From assembly GCF_002878395.1 (NCBI RefSeq), contig NC_061119.1, positions 11,796,226 to 11,860,225 of the forward strand: 64,000 bases of DNA, written 5' to 3'. Below the pieces are notes generated by a model. It was given only the letters and a program-made list of their open reading frames with translations, was not told where the DNA came from and made no database searches. The DNA comes from Capsicum annuum. Its lineage: Eukaryota; Streptophyta; Magnoliopsida; Solanales; Solanaceae. Position 1 is the stretch's first letter. Each line of letters opens with the position of its first letter. The position numbers and the translations under genes are program-made. This document shows positions 44,283 to 56,650 of the stretch, in pieces.

Positions 44283-44735
44283 TAGAAATAAATTGACTTA
44301 GAAATAAGGTATACAACAATGGCTTGGTTCATTATGCGAGATTAATTTGGCAACAAATGAAAAAGTCTACGAAAGACCTGAAAAGATATTTTCTTCCGCG
44401 CATAACTTATGTTTGGATTTAAATAGCAATAAGTTGACTTAGAAGCAAGGCATATACAATAATAGATAAATTCATTATTTCAGTTTGGCAACATATGAAA
44501 AATTCTACAAAAGAAATGAGAAACTGTTTTTGTTTTTTGTATTTTGTTACGTAGAAAATAAATTAGTTTCTCCAAAAGTCTAGGTAGGAATAAATTGACT
44601 TGAGGTATACAATAAGATGAATTCATTATGAGAGATTAATTAGGTAACACATGAAAAAAGTCTACGAAAGAGCTGAAAAAAAAAATACTATCTTGGCATA
44701 CAACTTATGTTTTTTTACATGCGAAACAAAGTAGT
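44283..44735. repeat. Three degenerate tandem repeats of about 150 bp
   Basis: Units begin near 44288, 44427 and 44588 with AATAAATTGACTTAGAA-like text and continue with AAGGTATACAA(C/T)AA, ATTCATTATG.GAGATTAAT, GGCAACA.ATGAAAAA and TCTACGAAAGA.CTGAAAA. Later units have lost or gained short pieces. Confidence 0.75.
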
Positions 44736-44871
44736 TTTATATAGCATCCCAATACTTGGGGCTGTATCGTATGGGTCGATGGGACAGACACGATAAAATA
44801 ATTCCAGAATTAATTAATACCCCTAAACATACATAGGATTATACCCAGGGACCCCGTACGGTTTAAGAGAC

Positions 44872-44929
44872 ATTTGTAGAAAAACAAACAAAAACCTCAA
44901 ATTTGTAGAAAAACAAACAAAAACCTCAA
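44872..44929. repeat. Exact 29-bp tandem duplication
   Basis: The unit ATTTGTAGAAAAACAAACAA plus AAACCTCAA occurs twice without a mismatch, just outside the truncated end of the copia element. Confidence 0.95.
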
Positions 44930-45019
44930 ATTGGCACGCAAGGAAAAGAATGACCAACCAGCAATTACACCATCAGAATGCATTTTTGAAGAACCCGACA
45001 TTGATACGACAATATCTTT

Positions 45020-46257
45020 AGAGTCTAGGTCCCCTGTCCCTTTCAGATACCTGAGAATTCTTTTTGCAACTTTCAAATGAGAGTCCTTTGGACAAGCCTG
45101 AAATCTGGCACACATTCCCACACTAATTACAATATCTGGACTACTTGCAGTGAGATATACTAAGGATCCGATAATCCCTCTATACATGGTCTCATTTATT
45201 GAGGGACCAGGTTCATCATTATCCATCTTTCAACTGGTTCCAATAGGAGTATCAATTGGCTTGGCTTCTCCTATATTATATTTCTTCAGCAGCACCTTGA
45301 TGTATTTTTCTTAACAAATCATTGTCCCTTGAGAGATTTGCTTGATTTGTAACCCTAGGAAAACTCAATTCACCCATCATGCTCATTTCAAATTCACTTC
45401 CCATCAACTTTTCACTCTTCACATAGAGATTCAGAGGTGGCACCAAAAATTATGTCATCAACATATATTTGGACAATTATCAAGTTGCTACCTCTTGACT
45501 TCAAAAAGAGAGTATTATCAATTTTTCCTCTTTTAAAGCCATTTTCAAAAAAAAACTTTGAGAGTCTCTCATGCCAAGCTCTAGGTGCTTGCTTTAGCCC
45601 ATAAAGAGCTTTATCCAATTTAAGCACATGATGTGGACAATCTGTATCTTCAAAATCTGGAGGTTGTTTGACAAACACTTCTTCCTTCAGATTTTTCATT
45701 CAAAAAGGCACTTTTGACATCCATTTGGAAGAGTTTGAATCCCATGTAGGCATCAAATGCAATAAGAATTCTGATAACCTCTATTCTTGCTACAGGTGCA
45801 AATGTCTCATCACAGTCCATTCCTTCCTCCTAGTTATAACCTTGAACAACCAACCTTGTCATATTTCTATTTATAGTTCCATGCTTATTCTGCTTGTTTC
45901 TGTACACCCATTTAGTCCCAATAATTGTTCTGTCAACAGGCCTGGTGACCATGTGCCAGACTTTACTTCTTTCAAATTGCTGAAGCTCCTCCTGCATTGC
46001 ATTGATCTAGTCAACATCTTTAAGAGCTTCTTTCACATTTTTGGCTCAATTTGTGACAAGAAGGTTGAGAAGTCCATAAGATTTCTTGCTTGAGCTCTTG
46101 TTAGGATTCCAGATTTCAAAGGATATGTCTGATTTTCAAGAGGGTGAGAGGCTTTGTGCTTCCAATTTATTATTCTGAGTTGAGTTCTGCTGGGACCAGG
46201 TCCTTGGAGATTTTGACTAGATCCTTCTTTTTGTTCTTCTCCTAGAGCAGGGGTCAA
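45020..46257 (-). pseudogene. Copia reverse transcriptase/RNase H pseudogene
   Basis: It would copy element RNA into DNA. Pieces from right to left are the linker with WKHKASHPLENQ (near 46160), RT palm text ([18 protein letters not shown], 45412-45699) with the intact catalytic [10 protein letters not shown] near 45450, then YRGIIGSLVYLTASSPDIV (44897-45226) and LRYLKGTGDL, where similarity ends. Stops and frameshifts separate the pieces, and the rest of RNase H is missing. Confidence 0.85.
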
Positions 46258-46544
46258 TAACTGAGATCCTGAATTTAATCACCATCACCTTCATCATTTA
46301 CAACTGTATCACTTTGTCCCTGACCAACATCTTCAGCTATATCATCCCTTTGAATAAGAATGAGTTCTTCCATATCAGAGCCTTCATTTTCACCAGAATT
46401 CCTTAGTTTTTCTGATTCATCAAAGACTACATATACACTTTCTTCCACATACATAGTTCTTTTGTTGAAGACTTTATATGCTTTGTTTGTTTAAGAGTAT
46501 ACCACAAATACTGCTTCATCACTTTTGGAGTCAAACTTCCGTAG

Positions 46545-47368
46545 CTAATTCTTTCTATTGTTTAGGACAAAACATTTGCATCCAGATGGTTTGAAATAGT
46601 CAAGCATAGGCCTTTTTTTGAACACAAGCTCATATGGGGTCTTGTTCAAGAGAGATCTAATCAAACATTTCAAGAGAGATCTGATCAAACATCTCTTAGT
46701 TACATAACATGCAGTATTAACAGCTTCAACCCAAAAACCTTTTGGAAGACCACTGTCAATCAACATGGTCTTGGCAATCTCTATGAGAGTCCCGTTCTTT
46801 CTCTCAACAACCCCATTCTGCTGAGGAGTCCTACAAGTAGAAAAATTATGACTAATTGTATTTTCAGCACATAATTTTACAACTAGGGAGTTTTCAAACT
46901 CAATTCCATGGTCAGATCTGAATCCAACAATTTTGCAGTTCAACTTCATCTGAATTTGCTTTGCGAATATCACCAGAACCTCATAGGTTTCGTCCTTGGT
47001 TCTCAAGAATACTGTCTAAGTGAACCTGGAGTAATCACCCACAATGACAAACACATACCTTTTTTTACCTCTACTTTAGACTCTAACAGGTCCACAGAAG
47101 TCTGCAACAACTCAAGTGGTCTAGAGGTACTAACTTACTTTTTCTGCTTAAAGAAGGATCTGGTTTGGTTTCCCTTGACACAAGCATCACAAAATTTGTT
47201 GTCTGAAAAGTGTAGCTTTGGCATACCACAGATCAAGTCCTTTGAAACTAATTTGTTCATCAAAGAGAAAGTTAAATGTCCTAGCTTTCTGTACCAAAGA
47301 TCAGTATTTTCACCTTGTGCACTCAAGCAGGTTAACTCATAGTTATCTATAGAATCCATATCATCCAC
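46545..47368 (-). pseudogene. Copia integrase pseudogene
   Basis: It would insert element DNA into the genome. The pre-integrase zinc-binding region has WYRKLGHLTFSLMNKLV and CDACVKGNQTRSFF (47135-47368); the core has FRSDHGIEFENS and CRTPQQNGVVERKN, then PKGFWVEAVNTACYV (46545-47006). A 24-bp in-frame duplication repeats CLIRSLLK at 46647-46694. A stop-rich gap at 47007-47134 separates the halves. Confidence 0.85.
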
Positions 47369-49203
47369 TTACATGTTCTTGCACCTTTTAGCTCTGAGAA
47401 TGACCTTTCCGACTCCAAACTTGACATAGTACATCCATCAGATAGGAATTTCACCTCATTACCTTTGTCACAGATTTGAGATACACTTAGAAGACTGTAC
47501 TTGAGACCATATACAAGATACACATCTTCTATTACATGATCAAAAGATTTTCTAATCTTTCCCACACCATGGATATAACTTTTTTTACCATTTCCAAATG
47601 AGATACCTCTACCTTAAAGTATCTTGAGAGAGAAAAAATAGTCAGTCCTCCCAGTCATATGCTTTGAACATCCACTATTCATGAACTAGTTCTGACTGAA
47701 TTCCCTTTCGCCTACCTGCAAACAGAGTCATTTGTTAGATTTGGGAACCCACTTGAGTTTGAATTCCCAACATAAAGATAAAGGTGTGATCAAATATTTC
47801 TTGGACCAACTAGGTGGAGGGTCTTTTTCTGATTTCTCAAGGGTTTGGAACTATTAGGATAAGATTTCTCTTGTTTGATGTACCTAGCACTGTTCATTTT
47901 ATCTCTAAGCCAACTTTGACAATTTTTCTTCCAGTGTCCATCCCTTCCACAATGGATACATAGAGGTTTGTGGACCTTCATTTTAGCATCATGAGCAGCC
48001 TTCCCTTGAGACCCAAGTGAGTGGGTTCTATACTTATATCATATCCCTTTACCATTGTTGACTCCCTGACTAGTTAAATTAGAAAGGATTTGCGAGGATC
48101 TGGTCCATTTTAGGGATTTGTTAAGATCTTCTCTTATACGGACCAGGTCCCTTTCTAATTCTTTATTCTTATGGAGTACAGTCATGAGGTGCTTTTGAGA
48201 ATCCCTCAATTTTTCTTCAAGCTCAATTTGAAGCCTTGAGGCTTCTTTCTTCCCTTTACCATCAAAATCATTTACTTTCTCCAGTTGACTCATTAAACTC
48301 TGATTTTCAAATTTCAATTTTGTGAACAGTTCTTCTATTTTAGATATCTAGAGAGTTAAGGCAATCAATTCAAGCTCTTGATTTTATACTTTCTCTTTTA
48401 GAGCATTTTTCTCAGTAGTTCGTTCACACACAAATCAATCAACACATCTGCAAGCTTCTTTATCTTTCTAGAAGAGTAGTTATCTATGTTTTCCTTAATG
48501 TTTGAGAGAGTTACCTCATTTTCTTTTTCATAATTTGTGTTTGCCATAAGAGAAAACAAGGAATTATAGGTGACTTCACTCTCCTCCACAGCCAACATAG
48601 ACACATTTTTAGACTTTTCAGCTTCATCAAATTCACTGAAGGAATCTCCCCAGACTGTCAAAGTTTGTTTTACTGCATAATCAGCTGCAACTTTTCTTCT
48701 TAACTTCTCAGGGACCTGATCCTTCTTTTTTCCTTTATTAGCTCTAGACTTTAGATATTCTTGATAGTCCAATTTGTGCAGTGGACAATCCTTGATAAAA
48801 TGCTCAAGACTTCCATATTTGTGACAAACTTCAACAGTACCTCTCTTTTTGTTGTTGCTTTCTTTTCTTTGAAATTGGCCATTTTTTTGTTTATCTCACA
48901 ATTCTTTTGGCAAGCTATGCAACATCAGTGTATTCCTCGCTTGATTCATACTTTGATGCCTTTAATGCTAGAGACTTTTCCCCTTTTACTTCCTTCTTCT
49001 CTTTCCCGTGCCACTTCTTGAGTTCATTAGTCTTTAGATTACCAATAAGTTCATTCATAGTGAGAGTCTTCAGGTTTCTTGCCTCAGTAATAGTATCCAT
49101 ATGGCTTTCCCAATACTTAGGAAAAACACCAAAAAATTTTCTCACTTGCATATACAAAGGAATCACTCCTCCTAGACAGTGTAGCTCATTTGTGATTAAG
49201 TGA
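47347..49203 (-). pseudogene. Copia gag and protease-region pseudogene
   Basis: Pieces from right to left: the capsid-type region with MQVRKFFGVFPKYWESHMD and TMNELIGNLKTNELK (48915-49166), a basic segment (48398-48772), a K/E-rich probable coiled coil (48039-48317), the zinc knuckle CIHCGRDGHWKKNC (47790-47981), and a protease-side remnant with KYSLLSVSQICDKGNEV (47347-47565). All are interrupted. The gag frame can be followed to the gypsy border at 49270. Confidence 0.8.
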
Positions 49204-49270
49204 ATCTAGTATGCATTTCTTAAATTGTTTTTCCTTCCTTCATGGAAAAAGTTTCATACTGAGTAGTCAG

Positions 49271-51481
49271 TGTAATGCCTCAATAGTACACCCTAGACGT
49301 CACACGGTGCTTACAACCCTGAAAGACCACAAACTAACCTATGTGTGGAATTTAACTGGAAACGCCATAAGGTTTTAGCAATTGAAAATAAATGCTGAAT
49401 AATAGTTTAAAATGTCTGAAATATACTGTTAATACTGATAAAACAACTGATAATAACCATTAAAAATTGACTATCTATCTGTACTAGTCTGAAAGCCTCT
49501 AAATTGACTGAATGTGGAGTTGATGGGACAAACCCCCAACTAATACGACTGACTAAATAACTGAACTACTGACATAATCGAATATAAGATAACTTGTCTT
49601 CAAAGGATGAGGACTCACCACTATTGCTGCTGCTGATGGACTGGAAAGTCTAGGTATGGTTAGGAGCTGAGCGTCCGAACCTATGATATAAAACATAGAG
49701 CATAATAAACGAGTATGTGATCAGTACTTTGAATTTACTAGTATTCTAAATGAGGTTAGGCTGGTATGCATGGCTCATATGCATGAGAAATAACTGACTG
49801 AATAAATAGCATGAAATAACTAATGTATAGTATACGAAAAAATTGTAAAATCTGAGAATGCATGACCAAGCATATGACATGATACTGGGATAGTCTGTAA
49901 ACTAAAATACTGAACTACTGGTATTGAACGACTAATAACTGTATACTCTGGTTAAGCAAGTTTGGAAACTAAATACAGAACTAAGACTGTGAGAGCTATC
50001 ATCTAACTGACATACCCTAATATGAGCTAATTGGAGTCCAACCTGTGATCCCAGTTAGAAGGGTGTCAGTACTGTGCCACGGGTACTAACACAGGATGTG
50101 TGGATCCTTTGAAATAATGTTCTAAAGGAATAAAGAGTCACCCTCTACTGGCAGGTGCTCTGTGAGATATATGTTAGCCCTCAACTGACAGGTTAAAATC
50201 ACTAACCTACACTAGCTACGTAGTTCTGAAATGCAGGGACCGCTATTAAAGGTCACTCTGGGTTCGCTCGGTGCTAAATCCTACTCCCAACTGAATTGAC
50301 TCTAATTATTAGACTGAGCTGAACTTAATAACATGATATACTGACTGGACTGATAATACTTTGATATATCCAAAACCATTATGAAAATACTGAAACTAAG
50401 TAAACAACTAAGTTTTTGGGTATTCATAATCCCCAGGACTCGATAGCAAATAACAATAAAACCATGCTAAAACCTTAAGAACATGATAAGTAGTCATTAT
50501 TCAAAACTCATTCCTTTGGGCGTTTTATCAAACACTTGCAATTCATGTTTTAAAAATGGGGATAGTTTTAAAATGTAAAGATAACATGATTTCAATACTA
50601 AAATCACCAATTAAGGCTTAAATCAGTGAACAAGCACTATTCAAAATGTGTAGGTTTAATAACAAATACAATTGCATGTAAACATGATATAAAATCGAGA
50701 TTCATGGAAATTCACGGGTAAAATTCATAATAAAATGTAAAAATCATAGCTTTAAAACTTGAAAATGGATTCTTAGACTCCATGGGTAAAAAGGACCCAT
50801 GGATAAACATTTAACATACCTTAATTGAAGAATTCGTGAAGGTTCTTGGTGGGTTTCTTAAAACTTGAGCTTGAATCTTGAAGGGGCTATGGTTTGTTTT
50901 TGAGAGAAAATTACTTTCTTGGAGAGAAATTATGAATAATGAGGCATATAATGCCCCTTTAGGGTTTTAATTCTGTGTTTTGGATGGATTTGGGTGAGGG
51001 AATATGACAAGACTACCCTTGAAAAATTAAAATTTGTAACTGAAACATCGATTGGGCCTTCATCGGGATGTGCCAAGGCTGTCATCGCGATTCCACTGCG
51101 ATTCGGTACAATCACAGTGACTTACTGGAATCTGACAATTGTCATTTTGAACTTCACCATGACGCGGTAAGGTGACCACCGCTATAGTAACTACGACCCA
51201 CCACAATCGTGGTGAGCTTCTGTTTTTGAAATCCAAATGTGGTCCAAACCTAATTCGAAAAATCTGAAACTTACCCAATACATACCCCTTACACCCCTGA
51301 ACATGAATCAACTCACAAACTTATGCCTCGGGGTCGGAAAGGTCACTTTAAAAATCAACAAAGTTAAGAGGCTAAAAAAAATTAAACTAAGTCTCCAACA
51401 CTTAGCCAAATTTTCAGGTTCTAAGCTACTTGTACATGTACTATGAGCTGAATTGAGCTAAAACAATTATGGGGTATTACA
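49271..51481 (-). repeat. 3' LTR of the gypsy element (2.2 kb)
   Basis: On the minus strand it starts TGTAATACCCCATAATTG and ends GGCATTACA, giving TG..CA borders within a longer TGTAAT/ATTACA inverted repeat. The next bases outside, complement of ATATCTTCCCCTTGG, are a purine-rich tract. No second LTR is in the window, so age cannot be estimated. The small frames inside are not genes. Confidence 0.8.
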
Positions 51482-51500
51482 ATATCTTCCCCTTGGGAAC
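51482..51500 (-). promoter_or_regulatory. Polypurine tract of the gypsy element
   Basis: The minus strand reads CCAAGGGGAAGATAT directly before the LTR start TGTAATACC, where plus-strand DNA synthesis would be primed. Confidence 0.65.
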
Positions 51501-52059
51501 ATTCGTCCTTGAATGAGACTGATTAAGCTAAGAATGCAAAGGTACTGAGATTATATGTTGATTATGCATAACTGAAAACATAATTACATGACTGAGTCTG
51601 AAACATGGTGACTGACTCAACTAATTCATGAATGCATGCAATGGCATGAACATGATTATATGGCTGGAACTGAGAATGTAAAAGAGAAACTCTAGGGAAA
51701 ACTGTTACCTTGAGTTGAGTCTGAATTTGTGGAGAAAATGTGAGGGTACTTGGTACGCATGTCTGCTTGTGCTTCCCAAGTAGCTCCCTCAATGGATTGA
51801 TTCCTCCAAAGAACTTTGACCAAGGGAACTTCTTTGTTCCTCAATCTGTGAATCTGGCGATCGAAGATTTCAACTTAGAGTTTTTCATAAGAAAGGTCGT
51901 TCTGAATATCTAAGCTTTCTAAAGGAACAACGACAGTTGGGTCACCAATACACTTCTTTAATAAAGAAACATGTCACCCTGGATGCACTAATGCTAAATC
52001 TGCAGGCAACTCAAGCTCATACGCTACCATCCCAAAATGACTCAAGATCCTGAAAAGGC

Positions 52060-52895
52060 CTACATATCGGAGACTGAGCTTTCCCTTTTGCTAAATCTCT
52101 TTACTCCCTTCATGGGAGAGATGTTCAAATACACAAAATCACCAATCTCAAATTTAAGATCCTTTCTCATCACATCTATGTAAGATTTCTGTCGGCTTTG
52201 GGATGTCTTAAGCCTCTCCCTGATTAACTGAACTTTCTCCAAAGCATCAAATGCTAAATTTGGCCCTATAAATGCAGTCTCACCTACCTCAATCCAACCA
52301 ATAGGAGATCTACATCTTCTTCTATATAGAGCCTTAAATGGAGCCATCTGAATACTAGAATGATAGCTATTGTTGTAGGCAAACTCAATTAATGGAAAGT
52401 GATCATCCCAACTACCCTGAAAGTCGATAACACAAGCTCTTAACATGTTTTCTAAGGTCTGAATGGTCCTCTCTGCCTGACCATCTGTCTGAGGGTGAAA
52501 GGTTGTACTGAGACAAACTTGGGTACCAATACTCTTCTGAAAAGCCTTTAAAAAATGAGAGGTAAACTGAGTACCTCTATCTAAAATGATGGACAAGGGG
52601 ACTCCATGCATCTAGCCAACTCTCTAATATAGAGCTTGGCATAATCCTTGGTTGAATAAGAAATATGGGCTGGGTAGAAATGGGTTAATTTGGCCATCCT
52701 ATCTACAATGACCCAAATCGAATCATGCTGACGACGAGTACGAGGCAAACCCATCACAAAGTCCATGTTTACCTCTTCCCACTTCCAAGTGGGAATAGTG
52801 AACTCTTGCATAGTGCCGCTAGGCCTTTGATGCTCAACCTTAACCTGCTGACAATAAGCACACTTGGATACCAACTCTGCAATATCCCTTTTCAT
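52060..52895 (-). pseudogene. Gypsy integrase pseudogene
   Basis: The zinc-binding and core start are at 52581-52895 (CAYCQQVKVEHQRPSG, WEEVNMDFVMGLP, DSIWVIVDRMAKLTHFYP). The core and C-terminus are at 52060-52611 (ILDRGTQFTSHFLKAF, TTFHPQTDGQAERTIQTLE, IEFAYNNSYHSSI). The two pieces overlap in different frames, so one indel separates them. Catalytic Asp residues of both blocks and the Glu after QAER are visible. The C-terminal region runs into stops before 52060. Confidence 0.85.
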
Positions 52896-52999
52896 ATCGT
52901 TCCACCATTAGATTTCCCGTAAATCACGGTACATCTTAGTAGCTCCTGGGTAAATAGAGTAAGGTGCACTATGCACTTCTGCGAGAGTCCGCTATCTCA

Positions 53000-54726
53000 A
53001 ATTATCTACCCACAACACACACAGTCTACCCTGGCAACACAATACACCATCTTCTCCTTGGAAGAAAACCTCTACTTTCTGATCTCTGACTGACTCCTTC
53101 AACTTGACTAAGCTAGGATCTTTATCTTTCTTTTCTTTTACTCGGCAAAACAAAGAAGATTTTGAACTATTCTGAATCCATACACTACCCTCAGCTAAGT
53201 CAACCAAAAGAATGCCTAATCTAGCCAACTGATGAACCTCTTAAACTAACTTTTTCTTATCACTCTCGACATGAACAACACTACCCATAGACAATCTATT
53301 AAGGGCATCTGCCACTATATTGGCCTTGACCAGATGATACAAAACACTCATATCATAGTCTTTCAATAATTCTAACCACTTTCTCTAACGAAGATTTAAC
53401 TTTCTCTGTGAAAACACATACTGCAAACTTTTGTGATCCGTGAACACATCAACATACACTCCATACAGATAATGCCTCCAAATTTACAAGGCAAAAACAA
53501 CAGTTGCTAACTCAAGATCATGGGTAGGATAATTCTTTTCATGAGGCTTAAGTTGTCTAGAGGCATAGGCTATGACCTTACCTCTCTACATCAATATACA
53601 ACTCAAACCAGCTCTGGAAGCATCACAGTAAACAACAAACCCATCTGAACCATCAAACAACGTTAAAATTGGGGATGAGGTAAGTCGAGTCTTCAACTCC
53701 TGAAAACTCTTCTCACAAGAATCTTACCCCTAAAATTTGACTTTCTTCTGAGTTAATCTGGACATGGGGGACGCAATAGACAAAAACCCTTTAAAAAACC
53801 ATTTGTAATAGCTAGCCAACCCAAGAAACTCCTGATGTCTGGCGGAGAAATGGTTATGGGCCAGCTCCTCACTGCTTCGGTCTTTAGAGGTTCAACTCTA
53901 ATTCCATCACCGAAAATAATAGACTAAGGAAAGCTACTTATCTTAGCCAAAATTTGCACTTACTAAATTTAGAAAACAACTAATGGGCTCTAAGAGTTTT
54001 CAATACTATTATGAGGTGGTCTGCATGATCATTTTCATTACGGGAATAGACAAGAATATCATTTATGAATACAATGATGAACATGTCTAAGTACTGCTTG
54101 AACACTCATTTCATCAAGTCCATGAAAGCTGTTGGGGCATTTGTTAGGCCAAAGGACATAACTAGGAACTTGAAGTGACCATACCGAGTTCTGAAAATTA
54201 TTTTTGGAATGTCACATTCTCTAACTCTGAGCTGATGATAGCCGGATATGAGGTTTATCTTAGAGAAATAACTGGCACCCTGAAGTTGGTCAAACAAGTC
54301 ATCGATTCTGGGGAGTGAGTACTTATTCTTGATAGTGACTTTGTTCAACTAATGGTAATCGATGCACATTCTGAGGGAACCATCTTTCTTACGCACGAAA
54401 AGGACTGGAGCGCCTCATGGGGAAATGCTAGGCGTGATGAATCCCTTATCTAAGAGATCTTTCAACTGTTCCTTTAACTCTCTAAGCTCTGATGAAGCCA
54501 TTCTGTAGGGTAAAATAGAAATAGGTTGGGTATCTGGAAGAAGGTTTATTCCAAAGTCAATTTCCCTTTTGGAAGGGACTCCGGGAAAATCTTCGGGGAA
54601 CACATCTGGGAATTTCCTCACCACTGAAACTGCCTCAAGACTAGGAGTCTTGTAATTAGAGTCTTTAACTCGAACAAAATGGTAGACACATCGCTTAGAT
54701 ATTATTTTCCTCGCTCTAAGGTACAA
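53000..54726 (-). pseudogene. Gypsy reverse transcriptase/RNase H pseudogene
   Basis: The RT start ([20 protein letters not shown]) is at 54415-54726, the palm ([36 protein letters not shown]) at 54106-54348, and the catalytic block near 54055 reads FINDIL, where the family has an Asp in place of Asn. RNase H and linker remnants extend to about 53000 with many stops. It is inactive by both stops and the active-site change. Confidence 0.85.
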
Positions 54727-54779
54727 AACAAACTGAACCCTAAGTTGAAGTACTACCCCTCATTCAAGGACTGGTTCAT

Positions 54780-55525
54780 TCAGAAACTAAAAATGAACAA
54801 CTCTATTTCTAGAATCAACTGAGGCATAGCATAAGTGGAGCCAATCCATGCGAGAATGACATAAAAATCAGTCATTTCTAACTCCACAAGATCAACTGAG
54901 GTGACTTTCTGGAATATTATGATCGGACAGTTTCTGTATACCTGCCTGGCTACAATAGAGACACCTACTGGGGTAGACACGGAGCAAGGTTCTACTAAAT
55001 TCTCAAGACTGACACCAAAATTAACATCTACGTAGGAGTTACAAAAGAAAGAGAAGCTTTGGGATCTAATAAAGCATAAACATGTAAATGAAAGACCTGT
55101 AATGTACTAGTAACCACATCAGGAGAACTTTCCTGATCCAGTCGGGACTGAAGTGCATACAATCTGTTTGGGTACTGACCACTGGTGGCACTAGAAGCGG
55201 CATCGTACTGAGTCAGGCGACCGGATGAAACTGGGGGATGACTAGATTGACCTTGCTGACCACTCAATGGGAAATCCTTGACCCTGTATACTGGCTTGCC
55301 ACACCCAAATCATACATCACTACCAACTCTACATATACCGTGATGGTTTCTACCACATTTCTGGCAAAGAGGATTGGTGAGACTATTGTTCACACTTCCC
55401 TGGGGTTTAGGGCTTGGCGCCCTATCCCGATTATCATTTCTGAACTTCGGTGCCGGGCTGCTGGCGCACTAGCTGAAGATGGAGCAGGGACTGAAGATTT
55501 CTGATGGAATTGAGGATGGTTATCA
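54780..55525 (-). pseudogene. Gypsy gag 3' part and protease pseudogene
   Basis: Near 55330 the minus strand shows a zinc-knuckle-like CQKCGRNHHGIC followed by an in-frame TGA. Then come SGQQGQSSHPPVSSGRLTQY and the protease block YALLDPKASLSFVTP (near 55050), where the family normally has Gly after DP. The frame is open only in parts. Confidence 0.75.
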
Positions 55526-55526
55526 C

Positions 55527-55915
55527 TAGGGGTGTACATAGGTCGGGTTGGTTTGTTTTTAATAAAAAAAAAAAAACCAATCATGTCGATTTATTAAAAC
55601 TATAAACCAAATCAAACCAACATAAAATTGATTTTTTCGGTTTAGGTTTTAGTCATTTTTTTTGGGTTTTTCAGTTTTTTTCATTTTTTTATAATATTTA
55701 GTTTTTACCATTATATTATGTTCGAAGACTAGATCAAATATATTTTCACTCATGTGCTAATGAAAAATCATAATTATTAAAAAATGAGGAGCGAAAAACT
55801 TTCTTAAACTAAAAAGTGAGATGAAAAGTGAAAAGTTTAGGTTTTAAGTTTATATTGAGTTTTGGATCATTTAATTAGCAATTAATGAAAAAATATTACA
55901 ACATAAAGGCCCAAA
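55527..55915. mobile_element. hAT-like element left end, truncated
   Basis: TAGGGGTGTACATAGGTCGG begins abruptly inside the gypsy gag after GGTTATCAC, like the ends of hAT-type MITEs. It is followed by AACCAAATCAAACCAACATA-type text. No matching right end with a copy of GTTATCAC was found, so the element is truncated or broken by the Helitron DNA that follows. Confidence 0.45.
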
Positions 55916-56650
55916 TCTAAATATACAAGAGGAGCATGGTCCGTGTCAGCACGGGCCCAACATTAAGATATTTATTTATCTTTTCAATCTTGATATATTT
56001 CAATAAAAATTTTTAATAAAAGGATTGCATATGTTTTCTAGGATTCATCCGGAATCTAGCATGAGTTAAACATATGTTATTTTAATATGTATTTAGATAA
56101 TTTAAGTTGTTAACTATTGTAATTTATAATAATTTTTTATGTAATTTTCAAACTAATATACGTTACATTTCTTGTCCAAATTTTTGTGGCATTGATCGTC
56201 AATTATATTTTAAAAATAATTTAAGTTTTTAATTATTGTGATTTATAATAATTTTCTTCTATTCCAATTTTAGTGACACTAATATAATTTTAAGAGTCGA
56301 CCAAATATTTTATATCTTTTAAATTTTTTAAGTTGTTAATTATTGTGATTTCTAGTATCTTTCATGTAACTTTTTTGAAATGTATAACATATTAAATTAT
56401 TTTTAGATATTTTAAGTTGTTAACTATTGTAATTTATAATACTTTTTATGTAATTTTTGAATAATATATGCTGCTCTCCTTGTCCAGAGTTTTGTGTCGA
56501 CGATAGCTAATTATATTTTTTAAATAATTTAAATTTTTGATCATTGTGATTTATAATATTTTTTCTATGTCAACTTATGTGGCACAATGCTTAAAAGACC
56601 ATAATAATTAATTAAGGGTGATATAGTAAAATGTAATTATTATTATTTAT
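55916..56650 (-). mobile_element. Helitron-like repeat, reverse orientation
   Basis: The complement of 55916-55955 (ATGTTGGGCCCGTGCTGACA, CGGACCATGC) aligns with the 3' end of the Helitron copy ending at 15815. The body has the same tandem words (TAAGTTGTTAACTATTGTAA, TTTATAATA.TTTT) in complement. The final CTAG is degenerate (CTTG). No coding frame. Confidence 0.5.

Larger units (their letters stand above)
45020..49270 (-). mobile_element. Ty1/copia retrotransposon, SIRE-like, truncated
   Basis: Read on the minus strand, the order gag, zinc knuckle, protease, integrase, reverse transcriptase, RNase H start is that of Ty1/copia. The long coiled-coil gag and the wording of integrase and RT fit the SIRE lineage. 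The element stops inside RNase H near 45020, with no 3' LTR, and on the other side it is cut inside gag at 49270 by the gypsy LTR. All frames carry stops or shifts, so it is dead. Confidence 0.85.
49271..55526 (-). mobile_element. Ty3/gypsy retrotransposon, Tekay-like chromovirus lineage, 5' end missing
   Basis: The minus-strand order protease, reverse transcriptase, RNase H, integrase, then polypurine tract and LTR is that of Ty3/gypsy. The wording of RT and integrase suggests the Tekay lineage of plant chromoviruses. The 3' LTR is present (49271-51481). The 5' LTR and most of gag are missing, because a hAT-like end starts at 55526/55527. It is inserted in the copia gag. Confidence 0.85.

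Noticed and set aside
45668..46093. Plus-strand 141-codon frame
   Set aside because: It is antisense to the copia RT region; the minus strand carries the conserved RT words.
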